DNA of 64,000 nucleotides from Trichobilharzia regenti (lineage: Eukaryota > Platyhelminthes > Trematoda > Strigeidida > Schistosomatidae). The stretch covers positions 21,993,452 through 22,057,451 of the forward strand of contig OX235267.1 in assembly GCA_944472135.2 (NCBI GenBank). The letters are read 5' to 3'. The first letter of the stretch is position 1. Every line of letters starts with the position of its first letter. Below, in pieces: positions 37,652 to 48,542 of the stretch. The notes under the pieces were generated by a model. That model made no database searches. It was given only the letters and a program-made list of their open reading frames with translations, and had not been told where the DNA came from. The position numbers and the translations under genes were made by a program.

Positions 37652-37845
37652 TAATATTTGTTCACAGACCTTAGTGGAAACATTTTTTATATGTTGGTGT
37701 TACAATAAAGAATTCTCGAGTGGCCAATCGGTGTTTTGGTTTTTGCGTCTGTTATTACTAAGCGTTTCTGAGAAACTTCAAGGAACAGCGTGAGCCCGAG
37801 CGTAGCAAGAGCTGGGCATTAACGGTTTACGAGACGTGACTGACA
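37652..37845 (+). repeat. 3' LTR of outer BEL element, right part
   Basis: Starts with the repeated target TAATATTTG and continues the LTR to its CTGACA end. Together with 34559-34732 it gives a 359-bp LTR carrying the same GTGGAAACA marker as the 5' LTR. Confidence 0.9.
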
Positions 37846-38795
37846 AAACTAGTTAAAATTTATCATTATCTTTTTCATTGAGACATTATTATCATGACCG
37901 TTAGTAATTCGTCGTAAACTTTGATGTTACTATCACTATTATTTATTTATATGTACCTCACCTACAAAACAGGTATTGTCCTTTTCAGAAACTATTGATC
38001 TTTAATCCATATTTTTAATGTTTTCTTTCCCCTCCTTAATTACTGTGTATTTACATATTTTTCTTTATACATTAAAAATCCATGTTCATGGTTAGTGCAA
38101 ATTTAAGTGACATGACTTTCTCTCTCAATTTTTATTGCTGAACCAATTGTATATGCTTTCAGACTTTACATGACTCACATACCTTCTCGCGTTTATGCAT
38201 GTTGTAATATATCCCTACTTTTATTCAAAAATTGTTATTACTATTATTATTTACTTCATAGTTTTACTTAACATTTTCCGGTGGTCTCTCCGGACCTCTA
38301 GGGGGGGGGAAGCCGTGTGGAGTACGTAACAATGTGATTGTACACTTTTTGGTTATTTGTAGAAATTAGAGATATTGTACATAATTTTTGTTTAAAACGC
38401 TTCTTGTTGAAATACACATAACTTCCGTGTACAATTGAAAATACACTCTGCTGTTGGAGACTTCGTCTTCTCCTTGGTTGTTTCTGCTTACCTGCTCAAC
38501 TCACACCGTGTTGTATACTTCGGATTTATTGCAGGAGTCTACTACTCTCAACCGAAGACATTTCTACAACCGGAACACAGCAGCCACAGCAGACGCAGTC
38601 CAAACAATTAACGTACCCGTGGATTATATAAATAATTTGTAGCAGAGGACTTAGACTTTATATCCAAGTAATCCTTTTTGTTGATATAACTCGTCACTGC
38701 ATTTTTGGTAATATATTGTGATTTAACACTCCATTGGCTTGGATTATTATTTTTATATTTGTAATGTTAGTGAACTCTAATATTAGTCCCCTACA
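37846..38795. other. Spacer with a possible unrelated LTR fragment
   Basis: AT-rich to 38290, then a purine tract with nine Gs (CTAGGGGGGGGGAAG, about 38300-38314), then TGTGGAGTACGTAAC and about 310 bp ending near TTTGTAGCAGAGGAC at 38637-38651. A polypurine tract followed by a TG start suggests the 3' end or a solo LTR of another LTR element, possibly Gypsy-like. No coding part is attached. Confidence 0.35.
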
Positions 38796-39316
38796 GAAGT
38801 ATAAAGTTTGAAGATTCAGTCTTTTCAGTTGATTATAACGGATAGAGGGAAGAGGAAGTTGTGTAATTTTTGCCATTTGCAAAGGACAAACTTTGAGAGA
38901 TAAATCAGAAGTTCTGAGATTCTTCAAGTCTATTATGGAATATATGGACTAATCCTACTGATTCTACCCTTGTTCCCTTCCTTGTTCACATATTCATTAC
39001 TGCTAAGATAAGGAATTGTTCACCTGAAGTAAGATTAACTCACCTGATATGTATACGTCCTTAGGTGTTTCTCAATGCGGCTGGAGGTGGCCGAGGGAAT
39101 ACAATCTTGATCTTTGCATGGAAAGATCATAAGCAGTTTCTTCTGAAGGATCAGGGGGTGCTGAATGCTGTGTCACAGTCATCTGAGGGAAACTGATCCA
39201 CCTATTGTGGATAAAACGATTAGTGGACTTTAATTTGGCTATGATGTGGCTATAAAAAACTACAACTGTGATGTTTTCACGGAATTGTTATAAAGCCTTT
39301 TTAATGTGAATATGTA
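38795..39316 (+). repeat. Dispersed 0.55-kb repeat, copy 2
   Basis: Collinear with 24625-25175. It is cut at about 39313-39316, within GAATATGTAC, where BEL 3' UTR sequence begins. Confidence 0.75.
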
Positions 39317-40134
39317 CGCCCGGGAGGCTATTGCTGAGAATGACATGCACACGGAGATAAGGATTAGCTGTGGTCCCACACGCCGGGGAGCGAGACTGTA
39401 GACGACTGAGGTTCGCATACGTCTTCGTTACTAGAACTGAGGCAGAATGAGTGACAAGTGATTGCAGTGATAATTGGTAGTGAGTAGATAAGAGGATGTG
39501 CGTAGAGTATCGTGAGGTGGTGCTATGGTGACGTTGTATTCTGCAAGAGTCATTCTAGCAAGTGGCGATTGTGTTGCAAGAGGATGCCTTTAACTGGAAG
39601 GCGCAGGTCGTCATTGATGTGTGAGATTGTGCTGTGAGTATGCTTGTGGTGTGTTGGCTTTCTGTTTATTTTCCATTTCAGTTCTGTCCGTGTGACCCAG
39701 GTTCTGGCAATGGCATCCAAGTCAACGTGTATTGGTCGTGATGGAAAAAAAGGGATGGATCCCTTTTCTGCCGGGGCGTTTCAATGTAGTTGAAGATTGA
39801 ACGATCAATTCATGATTTCTTGCTCAAACCCAACTTCCCCAAATTTCGCGGAGGCATCAATACGACAGTCATCGTCTCATCGGTCGCTGTTCAGAAAGAA
39901 ACCACAATACCGTCAGAAGTAATCTTGTTATTTATTATTGTAATATTTGTTCATAGACCTTAGTTGTAAGGTTGGCTATATGTTGGTGTGAGAGAAAAGA
40001 ACTCTCGAGTCGCCAATCTGTGTTCTGGTTTTGCCGTCCGTTCGCACTAGGCGTTTCTGAGAAGCTTCGAGGGGTAGCGTGAGGCTTAGCGTAGCAAGAG
40101 CTGGGCATTAACGGTTTATGAGACGTAACTGACA
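39313..40134 (+). repeat. BEL 3' UTR fragment plus LTR (left copy of inverted duplication)
   Basis: 39313-39778 is 3' UTR, starting in mid-UTR, and 39779-40134 is a 356-bp LTR whose first bases are TTTCAA instead of TGTCAA. The whole block is the reverse complement of 60677-61498 with at least three differences and no net indel (paired coordinates sum to 100811). Confidence 0.88.
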
Positions 40135-40522
40135 CATTGCATATGAAAAGTGGACAGGAAAACCCAGCAACAACAAACTCAGCCAAGCAACCAGGTTCCC
40201 AATTTCCTTCAAACTACACTCATCCCTAAAGGTACCACTATCCCCTACATTTTGCTCAGCAGAATATGACCTCATTTGCTCCGGTACTTAAAACTCTTCT
40301 AACATTAAATTTAAACACGTTTTAACTAGTAACTTTAACAAGTAACAACAATTACGGAAACAACAAGCAAACACAGTGAATGCCAAAAAACCAATTGATA
40401 TGGAACACCAAACATATATACAAACAGCACACATAACCTCGAAGATCATGTCTCGATGTAATTCCTTTGAAGAATCGCAGGACTTACACCAGTACGCCTA
40501 CAACCCTTCTCAGGTTGACGCC

Positions 40523-41783
40523 TTAGGTTGGAAAATCGTTGCAGAGTTCACTTGCTGACTTCCCACTATCAGCTATATCCTCAACTCTCAACGGTAACAC
40601 GCTCATGTCATTGTATCGTAGAATATAGATGACGAACAAACATACGACGTATCTGATCAACCTAGCGTAGGCACAGAGTAATTTACACCAAAGATAATAG
40701 CATTCAAATAGTAACTTGGAACTTGAAAAACCAATATTCATGCAAGCCAATTTAACAATTACCCTCTCGTACACACTTGGTTTATCATCACTAAACTGAC
40801 CAATATCTTTCGTCCTCCCAAATGCACCAATACTATCAAAGTCATTGCACAAGGTACTTGAGTTCATGGGCGTCTGTTTCATTGTGGATGACAACACCAA
40901 CGACGACTGATTGATACCAGTTGATGAACTTAGCGGTGGATCAAAAGCTGTTGTTGTTCGGCTTTCAGAAAGTTGTCTAACTGCAAGATTACCACCACTG
41001 CTGTCTTTTTCTATTAGCTCGGGTTTAGCACTAGCATCTGATTGTAGGTGGGCTACACGCTGATCATTTACACTGACGTTCTCACAAATATCCATACCTT
41101 CTACAACTGAATCTGCCTTTAATTCTGCTCCACGTTCAAGTAGTACAGAACCTTTGTTCAACTCAGCAGTAGTTGGAATTCCACTCATCTCATCATGATC
41201 AACAAAAGACAAATATGCACTATCATGATCATTATTACAATTATTCACTTTTCCGTCGTATATCTGGTCAACTTTATTGTTTTCAAACTCTTTAATAACA
41301 GCAGTAGATGGGCTTTATATCTTTACTCTGACTAGTAATACCTTGTAAACTTGTGGAGTCAGAACTGGACTCTGAAATTATAACTCTCTTCTCCTGCACA
41401 AACTGCGGTGCCTTCTATGACACTCTACTCAACAATGGCTTGCCAGTTGCGACTACAGGTTTCTGCATTGCACCATTATCGTCACACGGTTCGGAGTCAG
41501 ACCTTGATGACTCTGATTTCGCATTTAGATTATCACTAAACTTGCTCACTGCTTCACGGTTCCCCATTTTGTGCACTTCTTGTAAACGGACGAAACACGA
41601 CCGTGTTTGTCTCGCAACTTGTATCCTATCTGTTGGGGATGTCCCACGAAAGCTGTTACACTCACTAAGTTTATATGTATTACTAGACACCATAAAGCCT
41701 TCTCGGTATGCGCTTCCTCGAGACCTTTTCATCATCAGTGATTGGGGTTTGCTCTTAGACTGCCCGTGATTCTGATCAGACAT
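40523..41783 (-). pseudogene. Non-autonomous BEL derivative ORF, left copy
   Basis: Minus-strand frames 41783-41415 and 41248-40523 belong to one decayed gene. The first matches a gag zinc-knuckle region that has lost several Cys (YKLSECNSF...CFVRLQEVHK). The second (241 codons) contains PELIEKDSSGGNLAVRQL, then a hydrophobic segment YYLWCKLLCAYARLIRYVV and LPLRVEDI. That part is homologous to the pol segment between RNase H and integrase in the outer element. It ends in the family's DFPT terminus. RT, RNase H and integrase are missing. From about 41173 downward it is more than 99% identical to the copy at 59638-60288; above that, similarity drops to roughly three quarters at protein level. 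Confidence 0.75.
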
Positions 41784-41789
41784 TACAAT

Positions 41790-42270
41790 CTCTCCCCATA
41801 ACGTGGATATATTTTTGTCGATTTCTGGAATGTAGTGGATATTACACCACTGCTCAACTATAACTTATATTGGCTGCTACTCTAGCTTCCAATTCTGCAG
41901 ATATATCACCGCCAGTTATCAAGTTTGGATCCACTCTTTCGCAGGGCTCATCCTCCTTATTGTAACTTTAGAACAACGTCACAGAAAAGAAAACTGTAGA
42001 GAAGTTCATCATTTTTTGGTTTACATACCAGGATCAATTTACAGGATAATTGGTTTCTATATACTCTGTATTTTACTTTTTAGTACTTTGTAAATTTATT
42101 GTTTATTTATAAGCAATAAAATTCCATACGGTATCCATAGTAGTACTTAATCTGTATATCCACTCGATATACTATTTTTCCATATACCTGTTTTCGATTT
42201 AGCTCGGCTTTAACTTTAAACCATATTGATTAGTTTTCAGCAATAACACAACGTAATAAACGAGTACTTT
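41790..42270. other. Junction sequence between BEL derivative and LINE
   Basis: No clear gene. Minus-strand remnants near 41960-41820 may be further decayed gag. The right half is AT-rich and may be the 5' region of the LINE ORF1 that follows. Confidence 0.35.
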
Positions 42271-42287
42271 CCATACGTAACAATAGT

Positions 42288-43286
42288 TTGGGTCACTCAG
42301 CTAAGAAGATACGTACATCACTGTGCGTTGCGCGTAGCCTCAACAATGTCCCCGAAGTCATTGTTCCCGACTTGTTGTCAGAGGTATATGCAACTGCCGA
42401 ACAAAATAAGTTGGAATTTATATCTCTAAGAAACTCTGTGAAGGAATTAAATGAGAATACAAACACCATTAAGCCACTACTGCTTCTTTGTAACCCAACT
42501 CATGATGCTAATCCGGAAAGTCTGCTGAAATCTGAGCGTATGTTAGACTTTATAGCCAGTGAAGATACTAAACGAATCATGTCCTCGTACAACGTTCTCG
42601 CTTACAGTCTGCCTGATCGGACGCCTCAGGACAAAATCAAAGTGAGGTGTCTCCAAGCGTGTGACATGCCATCAGCGAATTGTCACCTAATCAAACTCAG
42701 GAAGAAATCAGGAAAGTATACTTGCCCTGTGCTGTTTAAATTCAGTGGTCCCAATGATGCTAGAAAATTCCAGTAGTCAGACAAGTTAATTAGTTCATCC
42801 ACAACTTATGGTAATATTAAACTTGCCCATGACCTAACGCCATGTCAAAGACGTAGCCGCGCAAGTGTACCAAGTGTCGCAAAAACTTACGTAACAGCAG
42901 AATGTCCTATAGAAGACTCTGTCGCCTTACACTTGAGTAAACCTAATGGTACAGACATACATGAAATACTCTTAAATAATAAAAATTTACCTAAAAAACT
43001 CAACGGTGAAGCAACTACGGTCATAGACTTAGATGCATCTTCAGAGTTATGCTCGCTAGCCACATCACCATCAGCCGCTAATACCAATACCAACGTTAAG
43101 CAAAAGGCTAGGCTCGAGAATGTAGCATTAAATATAACCTCCCCCAGTAGCACTCAGAATAGTGAGCATACAAAACGAAGTAAAATAATAAATATATATA
43201 CAGCAAAACACATATTAAAGTCTTCTCACACCTGTATACGAAAGCACAACAAAGATGCTACACATCTGACAACTTACTCAATCTAA
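42288..43286 (+). pseudogene. LINE ORF1-like protein with one nonsense codon
   Basis: One frame runs from 42288 to 43286 with a single TAG at 42774-42776. The N-terminal part is Leu/Glu-rich and suggests a coiled coil. The middle NVLAYSLPDRTPQDKIKVR...CPVLFKFSGPNDARKF fits an RRM-like nucleic-acid-binding fold of the sort found in LINE ORF1 proteins. It aligns by eye with the ORF1 at 63104-63990. A truncated endonuclease start with LIFLAGEFNST (about 43440) may belong to the same element, which would then be 3'-truncated by the next LINE. Confidence 0.6.
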
Positions 43287-43746
43287 GATTCATGTTAAAA
43301 AAATACTAACTGGGATTTATTCTATGTAAGTACATTAGACGACTCAATCACCAATACAATGGCGCGCTCCTTGAATACGACGTGCTTTTTCCTCTCCAAC
43401 CGGAAAATACCAATTCTGTGAATTATCCGTTTGGGAAACCTGATCTTCCTAGCCGGTGAATTTAATTCAACCATTACTTACATAGTAAATCTCTGTGTGG
43501 TAAGTCCAGCTGTCTCGAACTACTGCCAAAGCTTCAGGTGCTACTTTTGTAGCAGCATCTTCCTCACTCGTTCAGAGAAACAAGACTTGTTGGTCTACCA
43601 CGTGATTGCCGTGAAGCCGATCATTCAGAAAGTACTAGGTAAAGTCGAAAACCTTTTCTTTTCCTTGCCTTACACTTTTTCAGTCTTATTCTTGCTCTTT
43701 TGGTTAGAAACTGTTGCTCTCTTAGACGTACATAGCATAATTTATA

Positions 43747-45392
43747 GTGACTGTTAATATGGTTGTTGAAAGCAGCCTTAAAAAAGCCACTAGTTTACCG
43801 TACTCTGTAGTCACAAGGGCTTCAGCCAGGGAAGGAAAAAATCCAGGGATTTCAACCCCTTCCCGCATACCGATCCTAAAGACTCGTGTAGCTTTAGTCT
43901 GCCCTGATACAACGCCTGCATTGCCACAGTCTAGTACTGAAACGGCACAGGCAATACCAGAAGGACAGAATTCTACACCTGCATCAACTGTAGGCCAGTG
44001 TGTGAAACACATCAAGCCTAAAAGGAAACGTTCAAGACGTCATAAGACCTCGAAGGCGTCATCAAGGAAAGGGGATGAATGCCAGGCGTGCAACATCACA
44101 GTTTCTAAAACTGATTCAGCGTTTGAATGTAATTTTTGCAAACGATGGGTGCACTGCCGTTGTGACAAAGAAGTACCGAAAGCATACTATGAGTTTATGA
44201 GAAATAACCCATGCCCATGGTTTTGGTACGTGTGTCCACTTTGTCGCCCTGGCATAGTCCCACAAAGCGTGTCTGCGGATAGCAGAAATAACATGCTCTT
44301 GTGCCCCAACACAGTATCATGCAGCTCCCCCCTGCTAAACTCGCACTGCCGAAACTGGTCAAAGACTTAAAGAAGGACACACCAGCCCTACTGACTGGAA
44401 ATGCCAATTCTCACAAGGTGAAGATTAGCAAGGTTCCATCCACAACAGGGGAGGGCAAAATTACAAAGGCACCACTTGCATCCACTAGCAAGCCTGGCAA
44501 CACAAAAAAGGCTGTCCAGGTACCGACGAAGCCTAATGTTGCTAATGATGCAAAGGACTGCAAGAAGCCGAAGGCAAAACCTAAGTCTGAGGGTAGTCGG
44601 TCTAACTCTCTCATCCTCTTTAACGTACCTGTGAGCACGGATAGCTTGCTCGAACAACGGGCCCTGTTTGATCAGGAACAGTGGTCCAACCTGTGTGGCA
44701 AACTAGGTCTGAACATTAGTTCAGCAAAACTGTGCAGACTGTACAGGGGTGTCCACACGCCTCAGGGTAAGCCACCCCCATTACGGGTTACACTGGACTC
44801 AGCCGAAGAGGCCGAAAAAGTACTGCTAATGGCTCAGGTACTAGCCCTGGACAGAAGTTCTAACATAAGAGCGCGGCAAGATAGACCATGGGCCGTCAGA
44901 AATATGGCGAGGGAGTCACCGGAACTGATGCCTTCCACCTCTATGGTGGTACACGGTGTTCCGGAGCTGGAAACCGGCACTGCTTGTGAAAAACACATGC
45001 ACGACGTACAACAATGGAGATGGCTGTCATCTCAGATGGCCCCTGGCGCTTCTGGAGCCATCTCCATTTTCCGACTACCTCGTCCCGCTCATCTAACATT
45101 GATTAACTCTCCAAAGCTGCTGTGTGTCACATTCAACTCCCCGGAGCAGTTGTCCATATCACTTCAACGGTGGTATGAGACCAAGGGAAAAATTGGAGGA
45201 CACATCCGATGCTGTGAAAGCAGACCCAGAAATATAAGGAGGCAGCAAACTGAGGCTTTAATACGACCCCAAGCTTCGGTGACACTAGAGCGATGCAGCT
45301 CTGAGAATAATAGTCTGTGTCTCCCAAGTGTCCTGCCTAAATCCATTGAAAAAAACTACAACGGGCCGGTTCTATCGGAATCGGCCAACTAG
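43747..45392 (+). pseudogene. LINE ORF1: PHD finger plus RRM-like domain, one frameshift
   Basis: 43747-44370 carries a basic segment and a C4HC3 PHD finger: CQACNIT, CNFCKRWVHCRC, WYVCPLCR (about residues 117-178). 44301-45392, in another frame, continues with a Lys/Pro-rich linker and an RRM-like domain (NSLILFNVPVSTD, then PPPLRVTLDSAEEAEKVLL). The two halves would be one protein of about 545 residues if a single base had not been lost near 44298-44300. In CR1-group LINEs, ORF1 proteins often carry PHD-type zinc fingers and bind the element RNA. A programmed shift is possible but not indicated by a known slippery site. Confidence 0.75.
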
Positions 45393-45490
45393 TTCCAACA
45401 TCAAGTCCCCCACCAGCAGACGGTTTCACGTCAACTACCCCACAACACTCTGAGGTTGTTAGACTCACTGTCAGTTGCCTATATAGCAAT

Positions 45491-48289
45491 GTGAGGGGGC
45501 TGAGAGGGAAAGTAGGTGAACTTCGAAATCTCCAAGCGCACCTTCAACTGAAAATAATCATTCTCACTGAAACGTGGCTAAACCCCACTATCGCCGACAA
45601 TGAAATCAGTATAGGTGATATGGTACTGGTCAGGAGAGACAGGGATAATAAGGAAGGAGGGGGAGTTGCTATATACTTTGATAGGCAACTTAAATGTGTG
45701 CGCGCAACGGACCCACCACTTATCGAACTCCCAGACTCCATATGGTGTCATTTCACCGTAGGCCACACCAAGCACTTACTGGGTGGCATCTACCGATCTC
45801 CCACCTGTGGGGCAGAGCACAATCAGCTACTGCTCAGCACTATCACAGGAATACGAGATTTGGGCTACGACCAAATCACCATAGCTGGAGATTTCAATGC
45901 TCCATCACTGAACCTTGGCTCCGGGTGTGCTAAGGGAAAATTTGGCCGAAACCTACTGCAAACTATTCGAAACACGGGACTGACTGAGAATGTTGGAGAC
46001 GACACTAGGTGGGGCCCTAGTGGAAAGTCATCAAAACTAGATTATATTCTAACTAGTGACCAGCTACTCGTCGAAAAGGTCCAGATCATGACTCCTCTGG
46101 GAAGCAGTGACCATGCAGTCATAGGTTTCGATCTTGTCCTCCGTGAGCGTTTGCAATGGGATGTTACGCGACCATGTCTGTGCTACAGCAAGGCTGACTA
46201 TGCTGAAATGCGGAGGCTCTTGTCCGACGCAGACTGGCCCTTAGCATGGGACGACCTATCTGTGGATGAACACTGGGAAGTGGTAAAAAAGATTATCCAT
46301 GCAGCAATCTCGGATACCGTCCCTTTAGTCACAACACAGCCTAAGAGAAAGACGTCATGGTTGAAGAGAGGCACGCAACGTATTCTGCAAGCAAAGCGGA
46401 GGGCTTGGTTTACGTGGCGTGTATCTAAGAGTCAGACCGACCATGATGCATACCTCGAACTCAGGAACCGGTGTAATGCAAGAGTTAGGAGGGACAGAAG
46501 GTCATTCCAGGCTAACCTTGCTAAAAAACTCCTATCAAACCCTAAAAACTTGTACCGATTCATGTCGGAAAGAAAACCGACAAACCAAGGGGCATGCGCC
46601 TTAGTAGGCCCAAACGGTCAATATCTCACTAGTCTGGAGATGGCTGAAACATTCAGTTCAGCCTTCGCTAAACAGCTAAACAGCAATGTGGATATTACAG
46701 TTACGGACCAAAATGGTGGCACCACTATTTCAGAGGAGGAAGACCTAGCGACTACTCCCCAAATAAACCCCGCAATAGTACTAAGGAAGCTACAGCGACT
46801 CATACCTGGGAAGTCCCCAGGTTGTGATGACATCAGGCCATCTGTTCTGAAACAGTGCGCCGAGGCTCTCTGTAGACCCCTGTGCGACTTGTTCCAACAC
46901 TCAATGGATTCGGGGACCCTGCCAAGGGAGTGGAAAAGAGCCATCCTTTCTCCGATCTTCAAGGGTGGGGACAGGCAAAACGCTGCTAGCTATAGACCAG
47001 TAGCTCTACTCCCAGTGGTATCAAAAGTACTGGAAAGTATTATTGACGACCACATCAGGGAATATTTCGATAGGACTAATATACTGCATGAAGCCCAACA
47101 TGGTTTCAGAAAAGGCAGATCCTGCGTCACTAACCTACTGTCAGCTTGGGACGACTGGACATCATGCTGGGACTTGAACGTACCAGTCCATGTGGTCTTC
47201 CTAGACTTTGAGAAGGCATTTGACACTGTTCACCATGACCTTCTCCTACATAAAATAAGCCAGGCAGGCATAGGTGAGCCACTTCTGTCATGGTTGAAGG
47301 ACTACCTAGCCGACAGGCAATTTTGCACTAAGGTTAACCGAGTCCGATCATCTTGGCACAGATCGTCATCAGGAGTGTCGCAGGGTTCTATCCTAGGACC
47401 ACTGATGTTTTTGATTTTCATCAATGATCTACCACGCCGTCTGAGCTGCCCGACTCTCCTGTACGCTGACGACGTAAAAATATGGAGGGCGATAAAGTGT
47501 CCGGAGGACTCAGATAGGCTACAGGAAGACCTAAACCTTCTGGAAGACTGGGCGGTGGCCAGTGGCATGACTTTCAACTTGAAAAAGTGCAAAGTAGTGA
47601 AGTTGCGCACCTGTAGACTGCAGAATGCAAGTTACACCCTGTGCAATGAAAGCTTGTCCTGCACAACGTCGGAACGCGACTTAGGTCTAGTTCTAACGGA
47701 AAAAATGGACACAAGCGTAAATTACACAGGGGATGTAGCGAGGGCATATGCGGTCATACACTTTACGCATAGACAGTTAGGTGCACTCACTCCTGAGCTC
47801 TTTCTAATGTTGTACAAAACATACGTCAGGCCACACCTTGAGGTGCATAATATTATTGCACCCCCAATGCTGAGAAGAGATGCCAACCTCTTGGAAAGAG
47901 TCCAACGACGGGCAACAAAAGGAGTGGTTGGTCTCCGAAACAAACCATATGATGAAAGGCTGAAGAAATTAGGCCTGTTCACACTTAGTTACCGTCGGCT
48001 TAGGGGGGATTTGATTACTGCCTACAAAATAACAAATGACCAGAATCACCCAAACAAAGGTGTTCTGCCATTGAGTAGGTATAGGCTTCCACGTGGAAAT
48101 CCCAGAAGGATAGCTCACCAGAGGGCAAGGACCCGGGTGCGCTCCCACTTCTTTTCACTGCGGGTTTGTCGTCCCTGGAATTCCTTACCGGCAGATGTAG
48201 CTATGGCACCGTCTTTGGACGCCTTTAAGCGAAGGCTGGACAACCATGCAGCGATACAAGGACTGCATCCAAATGGCCTATCTCCTTAA
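45491..48289 (+). CDS. LINE ORF2: APE endonuclease and reverse transcriptase
   Basis: An uninterrupted 932-codon frame, open upstream to about 45347 and so overlapping the end of ORF1 (45392). It has no early ATG, so initiation may be coupled to ORF1 termination. The N-terminal APE-type endonuclease shows IIILTETWLNP, GGVAIYF, ITIAGDFNAPS and LGSSDHAVIG. The RT shows KSPGCDDIRPSVLKQCAEAL, YRPVALLPVVSKVLE, HGFRKGRSCVTNLL, VVFLDFEKAFDTVHH, SSGVSQGSILGPLMF and the catalytic LLYADDVKIW (about residue 660). The C-terminal SYRRLRGDLITAYKI and PWNSLPADV segments are typical of the clade. All catalytic residues I can check are present, so it may be functional. Confidence 0.93.
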   Translation: MRGLRGKVGELRNLQAHLQLKIIILTETWLNPTIADNEISIGDMVLVRRDRDNKEGGGVAIYFDRQLKCVRATDPPLIELPDSIWCHFTVGHTKHLLGGIYRSPTCGAEHNQLLLSTITGIRDLGYDQITIAGDFNAPSLNLGSGCAKGKFGRNLLQTIRNTGLTENVGDDTRWGPSGKSSKLDYILTSDQLLVEKVQIMTPLGSSDHAVIGFDLVLRERLQWDVTRPCLCYSKADYAEMRRLLSDADWPLAWDDLSVDEHWEVVKKIIHAAISDTVPLVTTQPKRKTSWLKRGTQRILQAKRRAWFTWRVSKSQTDHDAYLELRNRCNARVRRDRRSFQANLAKKLLSNPKNLYRFMSERKPTNQGACALVGPNGQYLTSLEMAETFSSAFAKQLNSNVDITVTDQNGGTTISEEEDLATTPQINPAIVLRKLQRLIPGKSPGCDDIRPSVLKQCAEALCRPLCDLFQHSMDSGTLPREWKRAILSPIFKGGDRQNAASYRPVALLPVVSKVLESIIDDHIREYFDRTNILHEAQHGFRKGRSCVTNLLSAWDDWTSCWDLNVPVHVVFLDFEKAFDTVHHDLLLHKISQAGIGEPLLSWLKDYLADRQFCTKVNRVRSSWHRSSSGVSQGSILGPLMFLIFINDLPRRLSCPTLLYADDVKIWRAIKCPEDSDRLQEDLNLLEDWAVASGMTFNLKKCKVVKLRTCRLQNASYTLCNESLSCTTSERDLGLVLTEKMDTSVNYTGDVARAYAVIHFTHRQLGALTPELFLMLYKTYVRPHLEVHNIIAPPMLRRDANLLERVQRRATKGVVGLRNKPYDERLKKLGLFTLSYRRLRGDLITAYKITNDQNHPNKGVLPLSRYRLPRGNPRRIAHQRARTRVRSHFFSLRVCRPWNSLPADVAMAPSLDAFKRRLDNHAAIQGLHPNGLSP

Positions 48290-48511
48290 AATCGCATTTA
48301 CCAATCAGGGTAGATAATTAAACTCGTCATTTTACTTCTTTACATTCTCTCCCGTCTTACTCTCCTGACAACTTATTAATATTATAATTACTATTAAAAA
48401 AAAAATTATTACCGATATATATATTATTCTTCAAACTTCATGAGCTGACTGTTGTTACGTTTCCTATTTTCGTTTCTGTCTCTTAGTCTGAATAGCTTCA
48501 CTAATTATATC

Positions 48512-48542
<31 letters not shown>

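Larger units (their letters stand above)
26165..37845 (+). mobile_element. Outer BEL/Pao LTR retrotransposon with two nested insertions
   Basis: The outer element consists of 26165-28056, 30295-34732 and 37661-37845, about 6.5 kb once insertions and target duplications are removed. Order is 5' LTR, gag, aspartic protease, RT, RNase H, integrase, 3' UTR, 3' LTR, which is the BEL/Pao layout. Both LTRs start TGTCAA and end TTGACA or CTGACA and share a GTGGAAACA subtype marker that the inner element lacks. The pol is damaged, so this copy is not autonomous. No matching 4-5-bp target duplication is visible at its outer borders (ATGGT on the left, AAACT on the right). Confidence 0.9.

Noticed and set aside
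26165..37845. Endogenous retrovirus with env
   Set aside because: Domain order and RT/integrase motifs are BEL/Pao; no envelope-like ORF lies between integrase and the 3' LTR.
26160..37850. Target-site duplication of the outer BEL element
   Set aside because: The bases next to the two outer LTR ends (ATGGT and AAACT) do not match, so no duplication is claimed.
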